A program made the translations under genes and the position numbers. Source: Cognatitamlana sp035818475 (GTDB lineage Bacteria; Bacteroidota; Bacteroidia; Flavobacteriales; Flavobacteriaceae). From it: a stretch of 64,000 bases of DNA. How positions within the stretch are numbered: position 1 is the stretch's first letter; every line of letters begins with the position of its first letter. Below are positions 43,483 through 52,210 of this stretch, in pieces. Location: contig NZ_JAYMGV010000001.1 in the NCBI RefSeq assembly GCF_035818475.1, positions 2,170,001 through 2,234,000 on the forward strand. Direction: 5' to 3'. The notes beneath the pieces were generated by a model that was not told the DNA's origin, did no database searches, and saw only the letters and a list, made by a program, of their open reading frames with translations.

Positions 43483-45282
43483 ATGGCTAATATTAAAAAC
43501 ATTGCAATTATTGCACACGTAGATCATGGTAAAACTACTTTGGTAGATAAAATCATGTATCATTGTCAGTTATTTCGTGAAAATGAAAATACAGGAGATT
43601 TAATTCTTGACAACAATGATTTAGAACGAGAAAGAGGTATTACTATTACTTCAAAAAATGTGTCAGTAATTTATAAGGACACAAAAATTAATATCATTGA
43701 TACACCAGGTCACGCCGATTTTGGTGGAGAAGTAGAACGTGTGTTAAATATGGCTGATGGCGTTTTATTATTAGTTGATGCCTTTGAAGGTCCAATGCCA
43801 CAAACACGTTTTGTACTTCAAAAGGCTATAGATTTAGGATTGAAACCTTGTGTTGTGGTTAACAAAGTAGATAAGGAAAATTGCACGCCTGACGAAGTTC
43901 ATGAAAAAGTTTTTGATCTGATGTTTGAACTAGGGGCTGAAGAGTGGCAGTTGGATTTTCCAACGGTATACGGTTCTGCTAAGAACAACTGGATGAGTGA
44001 AGATTGGCAACAGCAAACGGAAAATATAGAGCCTTTATTGGATATGGTTATTGAGCATATCCCATCACCAAAAATAGATGAAGGGACAACACAAATGTTA
44101 ATTACCTCTTTGGACTTTTCTTCATTTACCGGAAGAATAGCTATTGGGCGTTTAACCCGAGGAGAGTTAAAAGTTGGCCAAAATATTTCACTGGTAAAGA
44201 GAGATGGAAGTGTTGTTAAATCTAAAATAAAAGAGTTGCACACTTTTGAAGGTTTAGGCCGAAAGAAAGTAGACCAGGTACAAGCCGGAGATATTTGTGC
44301 TATTGTTGGCCTGGAAGGTTTTGAAATAGGAGATACGGTAGCTGATTGGGAAAATCCTGAGGGGCTAAAAACCATAGCTATTGATGAACCAACTATGAGC
44401 ATGTTATTTACTATTAATGATTCTCCTTTCTTTGGGAAAGATGGTAAGTACGTAACATCACGCCATATTAAGGAACGCTTAACCAAAGAGCTGGAAAAAA
44501 ACTTAGCTCTTCGTGTTGAGGAAACAGATAGTGCTGATAAGTTCATGGTTTTTGGCCGGGGGGTACTTCATTTATCAGTTTTAATTGAAACCATGCGTCG
44601 CGAGGGGTATGAGTTACAGATTGGGCAACCTCAAGTAATTATTAAAGACATTGATGGTGTGAAGTGTGAACCTGTTGAAGAAATGACCATAGATTTGCCC
44701 GAAGTTGTTTCAGGTAAAGCCATTGAAATGGTTACTTTGCGTAAGGGTGAAATGCTAAGTATGGAGGCTAAAGGTGAACGTATGGTATGTGAGTTTATTA
44801 TTCCATCAAGAGGTATTATTGGATTGAGAAATCAGTTGCTTACTGCTACAGCCGGAGAAGCCATAATGGCGCATCGCTTTAAAGAATATCAGCCATTAAA
44901 AGGAGATATTCCTGAGCGTTTAAATGGAAGTTTAGTGTCTATGGAAAAAGGGCAGGCCATTCCATATTCAATTGATAAGTTACAAGAACGAGGTAAGTTT
45001 TTTATTGATCCGGGAGAGGATATTTACGAAGGACAGGTAATTGGAGAAAATTCTCGTGGTGATGATATGACTGTTAATGTTACTAAAACCAAAAAGTTAA
45101 GTAATGTACGTTCTGCGGGAGCTGATGATAAGGCTAAAATAGTACCGGCTATTAAATTTTCTTTAGAAGAAGCATTGGAATATATTCAAAAAGATGAATA
45201 TGTAGAAGTGACACCTAACCACTTGCGTTTAAGAAAGATTTTTTTAACAGAGGTTGAACGTAAGAGAAACAAGTCTGTATAA
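43483..45282 (+). CDS. typA: Ribosome-associated GTPase TypA/BipA
   Basis: This is a translational GTPase of 599 residues, related to EF-G, that binds the ribosome under stress and aids 50S assembly. Domain order is canonical: GTPase domain with P-loop AHVDHGKTTL (about 10-19), switch II DTPGHADFGGEV, NKVD; then domain II, the EF-G-like domains III and V, and the BipA-specific C-terminal domain with SRGIIGLRNQLLTATAGEAIM (about 443-463) and the ending with LRLRKIFL. The length and motifs are fully standard. Confidence 0.98.
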   Translation: MANIKNIAIIAHVDHGKTTLVDKIMYHCQLFRENENTGDLILDNNDLERERGITITSKNVSVIYKDTKINIIDTPGHADFGGEVERVLNMADGVLLLVDAFEGPMPQTRFVLQKAIDLGLKPCVVVNKVDKENCTPDEVHEKVFDLMFELGAEEWQLDFPTVYGSAKNNWMSEDWQQQTENIEPLLDMVIEHIPSPKIDEGTTQMLITSLDFSSFTGRIAIGRLTRGELKVGQNISLVKRDGSVVKSKIKELHTFEGLGRKKVDQVQAGDICAIVGLEGFEIGDTVADWENPEGLKTIAIDEPTMSMLFTINDSPFFGKDGKYVTSRHIKERLTKELEKNLALRVEETDSADKFMVFGRGVLHLSVLIETMRREGYELQIGQPQVIIKDIDGVKCEPVEEMTIDLPEVVSGKAIEMVTLRKGEMLSMEAKGERMVCEFIIPSRGIIGLRNQLLTATAGEAIMAHRFKEYQPLKGDIPERLNGSLVSMEKGQAIPYSIDKLQERGKFFIDPGEDIYEGQVIGENSRGDDMTVNVTKTKKLSNVRSAGADDKAKIVPAIKFSLEEALEYIQKDEYVEVTPNHLRLRKIFLTEVERKRNKSV

Positions 45283-45283
45283 C

Positions 45284-45520
45284 ATGGAATTCTTAGGAAT
45301 TCTATGGGTAGAATGGATAGGGTATGCTGCTATGGCTACTGTTTTAGTCTCATTTTTAATGAAATCTGTTAAGAAACTACGAATAGTAAACTCCTTTGGA
45401 TGTTTACTATTTGTGCTTTATGGCATGGCGTTAACCCCATTATCTTATCCAATAATTATAACCAATACGGCTATTTTTTGTATTAATATGTATTACCTGT
45501 TTTATAAGAAGAAATCTTAA
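45284..45520 (+). CDS. YgjV-like small membrane protein
   Basis: This is a 78-residue membrane protein with three hydrophobic helices (WIGYAAMATVLVSFLM, LRIVNSFGCLLFVLYGMA, IIITNTAIFCINMYYLF), resembling the YgjV-type inner membrane family. The ATG at 45284 is 1 base after the typA stop and is preferred over an in-frame start at 45254 inside typA. It is probably co-transcribed with typA; the function is unknown. Confidence 0.75.
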   Translation: MEFLGILWVEWIGYAAMATVLVSFLMKSVKKLRIVNSFGCLLFVLYGMALTPLSYPIIITNTAIFCINMYYLFYKKKS

Positions 45521-45544
45521 TTTGTTTGTTATTATTTTTAGATA

Positions 45545-45579
45545 CTGGAAAGTATAGCTAAGAGACTTTCCGGGATTTT
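45545..45579 (+). terminator. Candidate terminator after the typA operon
   Basis: CTGGAAAGT (45545-45553) pairs with ACTTTCCGG (45565-45573; one T-G pair), followed by GATTTTG. The T-tract is short, so strength is uncertain. Confidence 0.5.
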
Positions 45580-45698
45580 GTATATTTGATTTCTTGATGA
45601 AAACTAATATAACTAAAGACTAATATATTCTTTTCAGTTTTAGAAATGCATTTGAGGGTATTTGTGCAATTCTGTTAAGAAACGAAAATATGTATTAA

Positions 45699-47006
45699 TT
45701 GAAGAAATTAATAGACTATATAAATACTAAGGTTTTAATTAAAATTACTTCCTTACAAACTGCCTCAGTAATAACCAGAATAATAGCCGGAATGTTAACA
45801 TCTAAGGCTATTGCTGTATTTATAGGGGCTGAAGGCTTGGCTCTAATAGGGAATTTAAGAAACTTTGTTAGCTCATTTCAAACTGTAGCAACCGGAGGAT
45901 TTTATAAGGGTGTTGTAAAATATGTTTCAGAATTTAAAGAAAACACCTTAGAACTAAGCAAAACGTTATCTACAGTTTATTATACAGGTTTTCTCTCTAC
46001 TATAATTGTTTCTTTTTTCTGCTATTTTAGGGCTGAATGGATAAATGATGTCATTTTTCCAACCTATAATGACTACGATTATGTTATAAGGATTTTTGCA
46101 ATTGTCCTGCCGTTTTATGCTTTAAATCTATTTTCATTTTCCATAATGAATGGATTTTCAAAGTATAAAATCCTCATTATAATTAATATTATTGGACAAA
46201 TATTAAGTGTTTCGGTAGCATTACTTTTAATTTATCAAAACAAAATTGACGGTGCATTAATCTCAGTAGCTATTGCCGAATCATTGATATTTTTAATTAC
46301 CCTTGTAGGTATTATTAATAGGCGTAGTTTAGTGTCATTTTTAAAGGTGAGTAATGTAAGTTTGGATATTTTAAAGAAAATGAGCTCTTACTCAGTAATG
46401 GCACTTTTTTCAGCGGTACTACTACCATTGGTTGCTATAGCAATTAGGTCTTATATTATTGATAACATTGGGTATAAAGATGCTGGTTTCTGGGAAGCTA
46501 TGGTACGTATATCAAAATATTATTTGATGTTGATTAGTTCATTAATAGGATTGTACCTTTTACCACGGTTTTCAGAAATTAATGATAATAAAGCGTTTAA
46601 AAAAGAAGTCTTTAGCTTTTATAAGACCATAATACCTATCTTATTTACAGGTTTTTTATTGATTTATTTTTTAAGAAAATATGTTGTTTTTGTGATTTTT
46701 TCAGAAGAGTTTAGCCCTGTGGAAGATCTATTCTTATGGCAACTTTTAGGTGATTTTATAAAAGTTTTATCGATTGTAATAGCATATCAGTTTTTGGCTA
46801 AAAAAATGTTTTGGCATTATATACTCACAGAAGCCTTTTTAATTGTTACATTGTACATTACAAGTGTCTATTTTATTGATATGTATGATAGTGTTCAAGG
46901 TGCTGTTGTAGCTCATTGTGTGAGTTATGCCATGTATTATGGCATTATATTACTCATATTTGGAGGGGCGTTGTTTGGAATAGCGAGTGATGATAAAAAT
47001 GACTAA
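45699..47006 (+). CDS. O-antigen/polysaccharide flippase (Wzx type), copy 1
   Basis: This is a 435-residue integral membrane protein with about 12 to 14 helices, of the MVF/polysaccharide-flippase superfamily. These translocate undecaprenyl-linked oligosaccharide units across the inner membrane. The start is TTG at 45699: an in-frame stop (TAA, 45696-45698) lies directly upstream, and the next ATG would remove the conserved beginning shared with the second flippase (LIKITSLQTA against LLKITSLNAL). Also shared are the FVSSFQTVATGGFYKGVVKYVSEFKE region near residue 53 and WQLLGDFIK near 345. It opens the surface-polysaccharide cluster. Confidence 0.9.
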   Translation: MKKLIDYINTKVLIKITSLQTASVITRIIAGMLTSKAIAVFIGAEGLALIGNLRNFVSSFQTVATGGFYKGVVKYVSEFKENTLELSKTLSTVYYTGFLSTIIVSFFCYFRAEWINDVIFPTYNDYDYVIRIFAIVLPFYALNLFSFSIMNGFSKYKILIIINIIGQILSVSVALLLIYQNKIDGALISVAIAESLIFLITLVGIINRRSLVSFLKVSNVSLDILKKMSSYSVMALFSAVLLPLVAIAIRSYIIDNIGYKDAGFWEAMVRISKYYLMLISSLIGLYLLPRFSEINDNKAFKKEVFSFYKTIIPILFTGFLLIYFLRKYVVFVIFSEEFSPVEDLFLWQLLGDFIKVLSIVIAYQFLAKKMFWHYILTEAFLIVTLYITSVYFIDMYDSVQGAVVAHCVSYAMYYGIILLIFGGALFGIASDDKND

Positions 47007-47030
47007 GTTTTATTTATAGTTTATTAATAC

Positions 47031-48008
47031 ATGCAGAATTATAAGGTTGTCAAATATTCATCTGATTTTTTTCAAGAATGGAACAATTTTATTCAGGATG
47101 CAAAAAATTCTACGTTTTTATTTCATCGGGAATTTATTGAATATCATCAAGATAGGTTTGAAGATTATTCACAAATGATTTATAAAGGAAGCAAGCTAAT
47201 TGCTGTTTTTCCAGCTAATAGGAAGGGGAATACGGTTTATTCTCATGAGGGGTTAACCTATGGGGGGCTTATATTACCAAAGGAGATAAAGTTTGAAGCA
47301 GTGATTCAAGTTTTTAAGGAATTACTCCTATTTTTAAATAATAACGGATGTATTGAATTAATTTTGAAACAAATCCCATCAATTTACAATACTTTGTTTA
47401 CTGAAGAAATACAATATTTAATGTATGTTCTTCAGGCCAGCTTAATTAAAAGAGAGACCTTGTCTGTTTTAAATATGGAAAACAAGGTAAAGGTTTCAGG
47501 CAATAGACTGGAGGGATATAAAAGAGGAGTAAAGCATCAATTAGTTGTAAGGGAAGAAAACCAATTTGAGCCGTTTTGGAACTCTATACTGATACCAAAT
47601 TTAAGAAAGAAGCATAATGCAAAGCCAGTTCACAGTTTGCAGGAAATAGAAATGCTAAAAGCATCTTTTCCTAAGAATATTAGGCAGTTTAACGTATATA
47701 AAGATGATGAAATTATTGCAGGTACAACCATATTTGAGTCAGGTCAGGTAGCGCATTCTCAATATATTTCTGGTTCAGAACAAAATAATCAGTTAGGGAG
47801 CCTGGATTTTCTATATATTCACTTGATAAATAACGTATTCAAAAATAAAAAGTATTTTGATTTTGGTACTTCCAATGAGTGTGACGGCTTAAAAGTGAAC
47901 AAGGGACTTCAATTTTGGAAAGAAGGTTTTGGGGCTAGAACTGTAACACAAGATTTTTATAATATTTTTACTTCGAATCATAAAATATTAAATGAGGTTC
48001 TAATATGA
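47031..48008 (+). CDS. FemAB/GNAT-like acyl- or aminoacyltransferase
   Basis: This is a 325-residue cytoplasmic protein that looks like a double-GNAT transferase of the FemAB/Acetyltransf_6 kind. The N-terminal part contains STFLFHREFIEYHQDRFEDYS, and the C-terminal part has the acceptor fold block QFNVYKDDEIIAGTTIFES and SLDFLYIHLINNVFKNKKYFDFGTSNE. Its stop overlaps the start of the aminotransferase gene by 4 bases. From position, it likely N-acylates the amino sugar made by that aminotransferase, though sequence alone does not show the acyl donor. Confidence 0.7.
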   Translation: MQNYKVVKYSSDFFQEWNNFIQDAKNSTFLFHREFIEYHQDRFEDYSQMIYKGSKLIAVFPANRKGNTVYSHEGLTYGGLILPKEIKFEAVIQVFKELLLFLNNNGCIELILKQIPSIYNTLFTEEIQYLMYVLQASLIKRETLSVLNMENKVKVSGNRLEGYKRGVKHQLVVREENQFEPFWNSILIPNLRKKHNAKPVHSLQEIEMLKASFPKNIRQFNVYKDDEIIAGTTIFESGQVAHSQYISGSEQNNQLGSLDFLYIHLINNVFKNKKYFDFGTSNECDGLKVNKGLQFWKEGFGARTVTQDFYNIFTSNHKILNEVLI

Positions 48009-49105
48009 TAAAGTTTTTGGATTTGCAAAAAATAAACGCGCGTTTTCAAAAAGAATTTGAAGAACAGTTTAAGCAGTTTTTAAATTCGGGTCAATATGTC
48101 TTAGGTAGCCAAGTTTCCAAATTTGAGAACAATTTTGCCGCATATTGCGGTACTAAATATTGCGTAGGGGTTAGTAATGGATTGGATGCATTGATATTGA
48201 TTTTTAAGGCATATGTTAGATTAGGGGTGTTGAAACGGGGAGATGAAGTCATTGTTCCAGGAAACACTTATATAGCAAGTATTCTAGCCATTGAAGCTGT
48301 AGGGTTGAGCCCCGTTTTGGTGGATCCGGATTTCAAAACTTATAATATATCAGTTTCTGAAATTGAAAAAAAAATCACACCCAAAACCAGAGTTGTTTTA
48401 GTAGTACATTTGTATGGCATGCTCGCCAATATGGAAGAAATAAGCACTCTGTCTAAAAAGAATAACTTATTGGTTTTTGAAGATGCGGCACAAGCGCATG
48501 GAGCAATTAACCATAAAGGAATTAAGGCAGGAAATATGAGTGATGCCGCAGCGTTTAGTTTTTATCCCAGTAAAAACCTAGGTGCAATAGGTGATGCGGG
48601 CGCTATAGTTTCTAATAATGAAGTTTTGATTAATATAATTAGGCAACTTCGAAATTATGGAAGTGATAAAAAGTATATTTACGAAACTATTGGGGCAAAT
48701 AATAGGCTTGATGAAATTCAAGCAGTTTTTCTTAATATTAAATTAAAACTGCTTGATAATGATAATATAAAGAGAAGAGATATTGCTAAACTGTATCTTT
48801 CAAAAATAGCTAATAAAAAAGTAAAGCTTCCGTTTTATGATTTATCTGACAGCCATGTTTTTTATGCTTTTGTGGTTTTGGTTGAAGACAGAGAAAAATT
48901 CATGACCTATATGAGCAGGTATGCTATTGAAACATTAATTCATTATCCAATTCCTCCTCATAAGCAAAAAGCATTTGCTCATTTAAAAAAAATATCTTTA
49001 CCAATTACAGAGAGAATACATAACGAGGTAGTAAGCCTTCCAATAAGCCCAGTGATGACAACGAAAGACATAGAATGTGTAATCAAAGTTATCAATAAAT
49101 ATTAG
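48005..49105 (+). CDS. DegT/DnrJ/EryC1 sugar aminotransferase
   Basis: This is a PLP-dependent aminotransferase of 366 residues that adds an amino group to a nucleotide keto-sugar. MIKFLDLQKINARF at the start, the VGVSNGLDALIL phosphate-binding block, FEDAAQAHGA (Asp/Gln contact to PLP) and SFYPSKNLGAIGDAGA with the Schiff-base lysine Lys190 are all present; RLDEIQA follows. The sequence style matches FdtB/QdtB enzymes, which make dTDP-3-amino-3,6-dideoxyhexoses. The 3,4-ketoisomerase needed for that route is encoded at 51734, supporting the assignment. Confidence 0.92.
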   Translation: MIKFLDLQKINARFQKEFEEQFKQFLNSGQYVLGSQVSKFENNFAAYCGTKYCVGVSNGLDALILIFKAYVRLGVLKRGDEVIVPGNTYIASILAIEAVGLSPVLVDPDFKTYNISVSEIEKKITPKTRVVLVVHLYGMLANMEEISTLSKKNNLLVFEDAAQAHGAINHKGIKAGNMSDAAAFSFYPSKNLGAIGDAGAIVSNNEVLINIIRQLRNYGSDKKYIYETIGANNRLDEIQAVFLNIKLKLLDNDNIKRRDIAKLYLSKIANKKVKLPFYDLSDSHVFYAFVVLVEDREKFMTYMSRYAIETLIHYPIPPHKQKAFAHLKKISLPITERIHNEVVSLPISPVMTTKDIECVIKVINKY

Positions 49106-49140
49106 TGTTCAAACATTAATATTATTAAAATAGTTATGAT

Positions 49141-50427
49141 TTGGCCAATTTTAGGAATACAATTAAGAACAATTTATTATTAAAGATAACATCTTTAAAT
49201 GCATTGGTATTAGCAGTAAAGTTAATTATTTCCTTAGTTGTTCAGAGAGTATTAGCATTAGTAGTAGGGGAAGCTGGTATAGCTAAAATAGGGCAGCTAA
49301 GAAACTTGATGCAAATAGTTAGCAGTTTCTCTTCATTAGGGGTGTTTAATGGTATAGTAAAGTATGTTTCAGAATTCAGAGAAAAAAGTGAAGAGCTTAA
49401 TAATTTGTTCTCTACTGTTTTTGTGTTTATTTTCTTAGGGTCAGTCGTTACTTCTGTGATCATATTTTTGAAAGCTTCCTATATCACTTCTGAATTGTTT
49501 GGCAATTTGGATTATATATATATTATAAGAAGTATTGCTTTGCTTCCCATAGTTATGGCTATCAATAGAGTATTTCAAGGTGTGATTAATGGTTTGTCTG
49601 AGTATAAAAAGTATGCCCGAATTGATTTTTTAAGCTATACTTTGTCATCCGTTTTATTAATCATATTACTTTATGGCTATCATCTTGAAGGTGTTTTATT
49701 TGCATTGATAATTACGCCATTAATTCAATTGATAACTATCATTTATATTTTTAGTTCAATACTAAAGAAGCTTACTACACTTAATCATATAAGGCTTAAG
49801 ATTCCATTTGCCAAGGAGCTATTGGCCTTTACTTTAATGTCTTTTGTTTCATCAATATTATTGAACTATATTGAACTTGATATAAGAACAATGATAGTTA
49901 AAAAAATTAGTATTAATGAGGCCGGCTACTGGACCGCCATGGGTTTTATATCTAAGAGTTATATGGCTTTTTCTTCGAGCTTATTTACGCTTTATGTAAT
50001 ACCAAAGTTTGCAAGAATTGACAAAGCTCCTGTTTTTAAAAGAGAGGTTTTTAGTATATATAAAACAATTCTACCTTTGTTTGGCCTTGGAATGTTATTG
50101 GTTTATTTTTTCAGGGGGTATATTATTCAAATTGTATACCCCAATTTTATGGGTATTGAGCCTCTGTTCAAATGGCAGCTTTTAGGAGATTTTATAAGAT
50201 TGGGAGCATTAGTGATTTCCCATCAGTTTTTAGCTAAAAAAATGGTTAAGAGTTTTATTGTTACAGAATTGATTTCATTGACGTTGTTTTATTTTTTCTC
50301 GAATATTTTGGTCTTTAAATATGGGGCAGAAGGAGTTGTAATGGCTCATTTCTTTAGATATATTATTTATTTTATTATTGTAGTATTGTTTGTTTGGTTT
50401 GGTTTTTTTAAAGCCAAGAGAAATTGA
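49141..50427 (+). CDS. O-antigen/polysaccharide flippase (Wzx type), copy 2
   Basis: This is a 428-residue polytopic flippase, paralogous to the gene at 45699 over its full length (VGEAGIAKIGQLRNLMQIVSSF, GIVKYVSEFREK, WQLLGDFIR, SHQFLAKKM). The start is again TTG (49141); the ATG at 49136 is in another frame and meets a stop after 15 codons. A second flippase in one cluster suggests two different lipid-linked units or an old duplication after which the copies specialised. The gene ends 1 base before the convergent glycosyltransferase gene. Confidence 0.9.
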   Translation: MANFRNTIKNNLLLKITSLNALVLAVKLIISLVVQRVLALVVGEAGIAKIGQLRNLMQIVSSFSSLGVFNGIVKYVSEFREKSEELNNLFSTVFVFIFLGSVVTSVIIFLKASYITSELFGNLDYIYIIRSIALLPIVMAINRVFQGVINGLSEYKKYARIDFLSYTLSSVLLIILLYGYHLEGVLFALIITPLIQLITIIYIFSSILKKLTTLNHIRLKIPFAKELLAFTLMSFVSSILLNYIELDIRTMIVKKISINEAGYWTAMGFISKSYMAFSSSLFTLYVIPKFARIDKAPVFKREVFSIYKTILPLFGLGMLLVYFFRGYIIQIVYPNFMGIEPLFKWQLLGDFIRLGALVISHQFLAKKMVKSFIVTELISLTLFYFFSNILVFKYGAEGVVMAHFFRYIIYFIIVVLFVWFGFFKAKRN

Positions 50428-50428
50428 T

Positions 50429-51583
50429 TTAACCGAGGTTCCTTTTTCTAGTCCATTCCTTGACGTATTGATTTGTAATTTTTATGTAATCATGTTCTCT
50501 TTCGATAAAAGCTCTGGCGCTTTTAGAAATTTCAACAATTTTTGAAGGGTTTAAAATCAACCATTCTAACTTATGGGTAATTTGATTCACATCCGGGAGT
50601 GCATTAATAGCAATAGAATCTTCTTCTAAGTTGTACAATTCTAGCCATTCTTTTTCTGCTCCCGTAAATACAACTTTGCCTTTAGCCATGGCTTCAAGAG
50701 CATTATAGCCTTGATCAAAAGAATAGACTTGGTCCAAAATGATATGGCTGCTATCATAGAGTGATATATATTCTTTGTAAGGGACATCTTTAGTGATTCT
50801 AATACTTACTTTTTCTGGATACTTTGATTGAATGTTTATTAAGGCTTGCTCAAAAAAAGAAGATCCTTTTTTAAACGAATTTTCGGAATTTATACCATGA
50901 AAAATATTAATTCTGTCTACTATTTGTAATGAAGTAAAGTTTAGTTTATGAATATTTATGGGGTTGGGAACTAGTCCCAAATATTTAGGTTTTCCTTGCA
51001 ATGGGATATGATAATCTATATCAGAAGCAAAAACGCCTTCAATGTTTTGATACAAAAACTTATGGAGTTGATAGTTCTGTTTTGAAATATATTTGAGGAT
51101 ATATTTATACTTCTTTTTAAGATTTGGATTATTAAAATAAGGTGTTAAAATAGAATATCTGGGTTTTTTTTCAAATGCATATTTTACACTAATATAATCT
51201 GTACCACAAGATAAAAGAAATAACTTGCCATTTTGCTCAATGATTTTTTTAAAAAACCATATTTGAAATTTAAAAAAAGTTTTTAAAATATCTTCATTGA
51301 TTAGTTGTACTATATCATAGTCTTTAAGTTTTGGTAACAGCTTATATAGCCTAAATGCTATTTCTATTTTTGATAAATCAAACTTGAAAATTTTATAAAA
51401 GACTTTAATAAAAAATAATAAAAATGGAATTTCTTTGGATTTTGGAGCAATATTAAAGTCAACAGGGTAATTTTTAAACCCATCACCAGATCCAATTAAT
51501 AGAACCTCATGATCATTTTTTACTAAGCCTTCCTTTAAAGAATTATGAAGTCTGCTATATTCACCAATTAATAAAATTTTCAT
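50429..51583 (-). CDS. GT-B-fold glycosyltransferase
   Basis: This is a 384-residue glycosyltransferase with a Rossmann start MKILLIGEYSRLHNSLKEGL and a C-terminal domain with the donor-side motif DQGYNALEAMAKGKVVFTG (about 293-311), equivalent to the ExxxxEAMAxGxPV block of GT4-like enzymes. It is a cytoplasmic or membrane-associated enzyme that extends the lipid-linked unit; donor and acceptor cannot be inferred. It is transcribed on its own, divergently from the isomerase gene. Confidence 0.82.
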   Translation of the reverse strand: MKILLIGEYSRLHNSLKEGLVKNDHEVLLIGSGDGFKNYPVDFNIAPKSKEIPFLLFFIKVFYKIFKFDLSKIEIAFRLYKLLPKLKDYDIVQLINEDILKTFFKFQIWFFKKIIEQNGKLFLLSCGTDYISVKYAFEKKPRYSILTPYFNNPNLKKKYKYILKYISKQNYQLHKFLYQNIEGVFASDIDYHIPLQGKPKYLGLVPNPINIHKLNFTSLQIVDRINIFHGINSENSFKKGSSFFEQALINIQSKYPEKVSIRITKDVPYKEYISLYDSSHIILDQVYSFDQGYNALEAMAKGKVVFTGAEKEWLELYNLEEDSIAINALPDVNQITHKLEWLILNPSKIVEISKSARAFIEREHDYIKITNQYVKEWTRKRNLG

Positions 51584-51600
51584 TTATGTTTTGTATTTTT

Positions 51601-51608
51601 CAAATATA
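51601..51608 (-). promoter_or_regulatory. Candidate -7 box of the glycosyltransferase gene
   Basis: TATATTTG on the minus strand fits TAnnTTTG, 17 bases upstream of the ATG at 51583. No -33 TTG at usual spacing was found. Confidence 0.4.
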
Positions 51609-51733
51609 TAAGATTTATAAATCACGTCATGGATACTCCTCAAGATAAATTTTATAATTATTTTATTTATTTAATAGGATTAACTTATTTTAGATGATAT
51701 AAGTGAAATTTTTGATAAAAAAGGAAGGATTAA

Positions 51734-52147
51734 ATGAACCAAACAATACATAGTTGCACAATCATTAGTATTCCCAAAATACAAGATTATCGTGGGAATT
51801 TAGGAGTTATTGAAAAGAATATTCTTCCTTTTAAGGTTAAACGTGTTTACTATTTATATGATGTTCCAAGCGGATCAGTAAGAGGAGGGCATGCCCATAA
51901 AAAACTTCATCAATTTCTTATTGCGTTAAGTGGTAGTTTTGATGTAATACTTAAGGACGGGGTAAAGGAAAAAGCGGTGACACTTAACAATCCCTCTGAA
52001 GGGTTATTAATAACTCATGGTATTTGGCGTGAATTAGAAAATTTTTCCTCGGGTTCTATCTGTTTGGTTTTGGCCTCAGAGGTTTTTGACGAGGATGATT
52101 ATATTAGAAGTTTTGTCGAGTTTAAAGACTCTAAAACAACCAAATAG
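51734..52147 (+). CDS. dTDP-6-deoxy-hexulose 3,4-ketoisomerase (FdtA/QdtA-like)
   Basis: This is a 137-residue cupin (WxcM-like) isomerase. DYRGNLGVIE, VKRVYYLYDVPSGSVRGGHAHKKLHQFL (about 34-60, with the catalytic histidines HAHKKLHQ) and WRELENFSSGSICLVLAS are the marks of FdtA/QdtA. The enzyme converts dTDP-4-keto-6-deoxyglucose to the 3-keto sugar, which the aminotransferase at 48005 then aminates to a 3-amino-3,6-dideoxyhexose (Fuc3N or Qui3N type). The C4 configuration cannot be told from the sequence by eye. Confidence 0.9.
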   Translation: MNQTIHSCTIISIPKIQDYRGNLGVIEKNILPFKVKRVYYLYDVPSGSVRGGHAHKKLHQFLIALSGSFDVILKDGVKEKAVTLNNPSEGLLITHGIWRELENFSSGSICLVLASEVFDEDDYIRSFVEFKDSKTTK

Positions 52148-52210
52148 AAATTAATATTTAAAATAGGAATTTTTCTTAGTTGCAAAATAGTACCATAAAA
52201 AGACGTTATA

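Noticed and set aside
43899..44546. 215-codon open frame on the minus strand within typA
   Set aside because: It is entirely antisense to a highly conserved GTPase gene, and its sequence is low in any recognisable motif.
45581..45588. TATATTTG box as promoter of the first flippase
   Set aside because: It matches the -7 consensus but abuts the tail of the typA terminator and leaves a leader of about 100 bases; in such AT-rich DNA one match is expected by chance.
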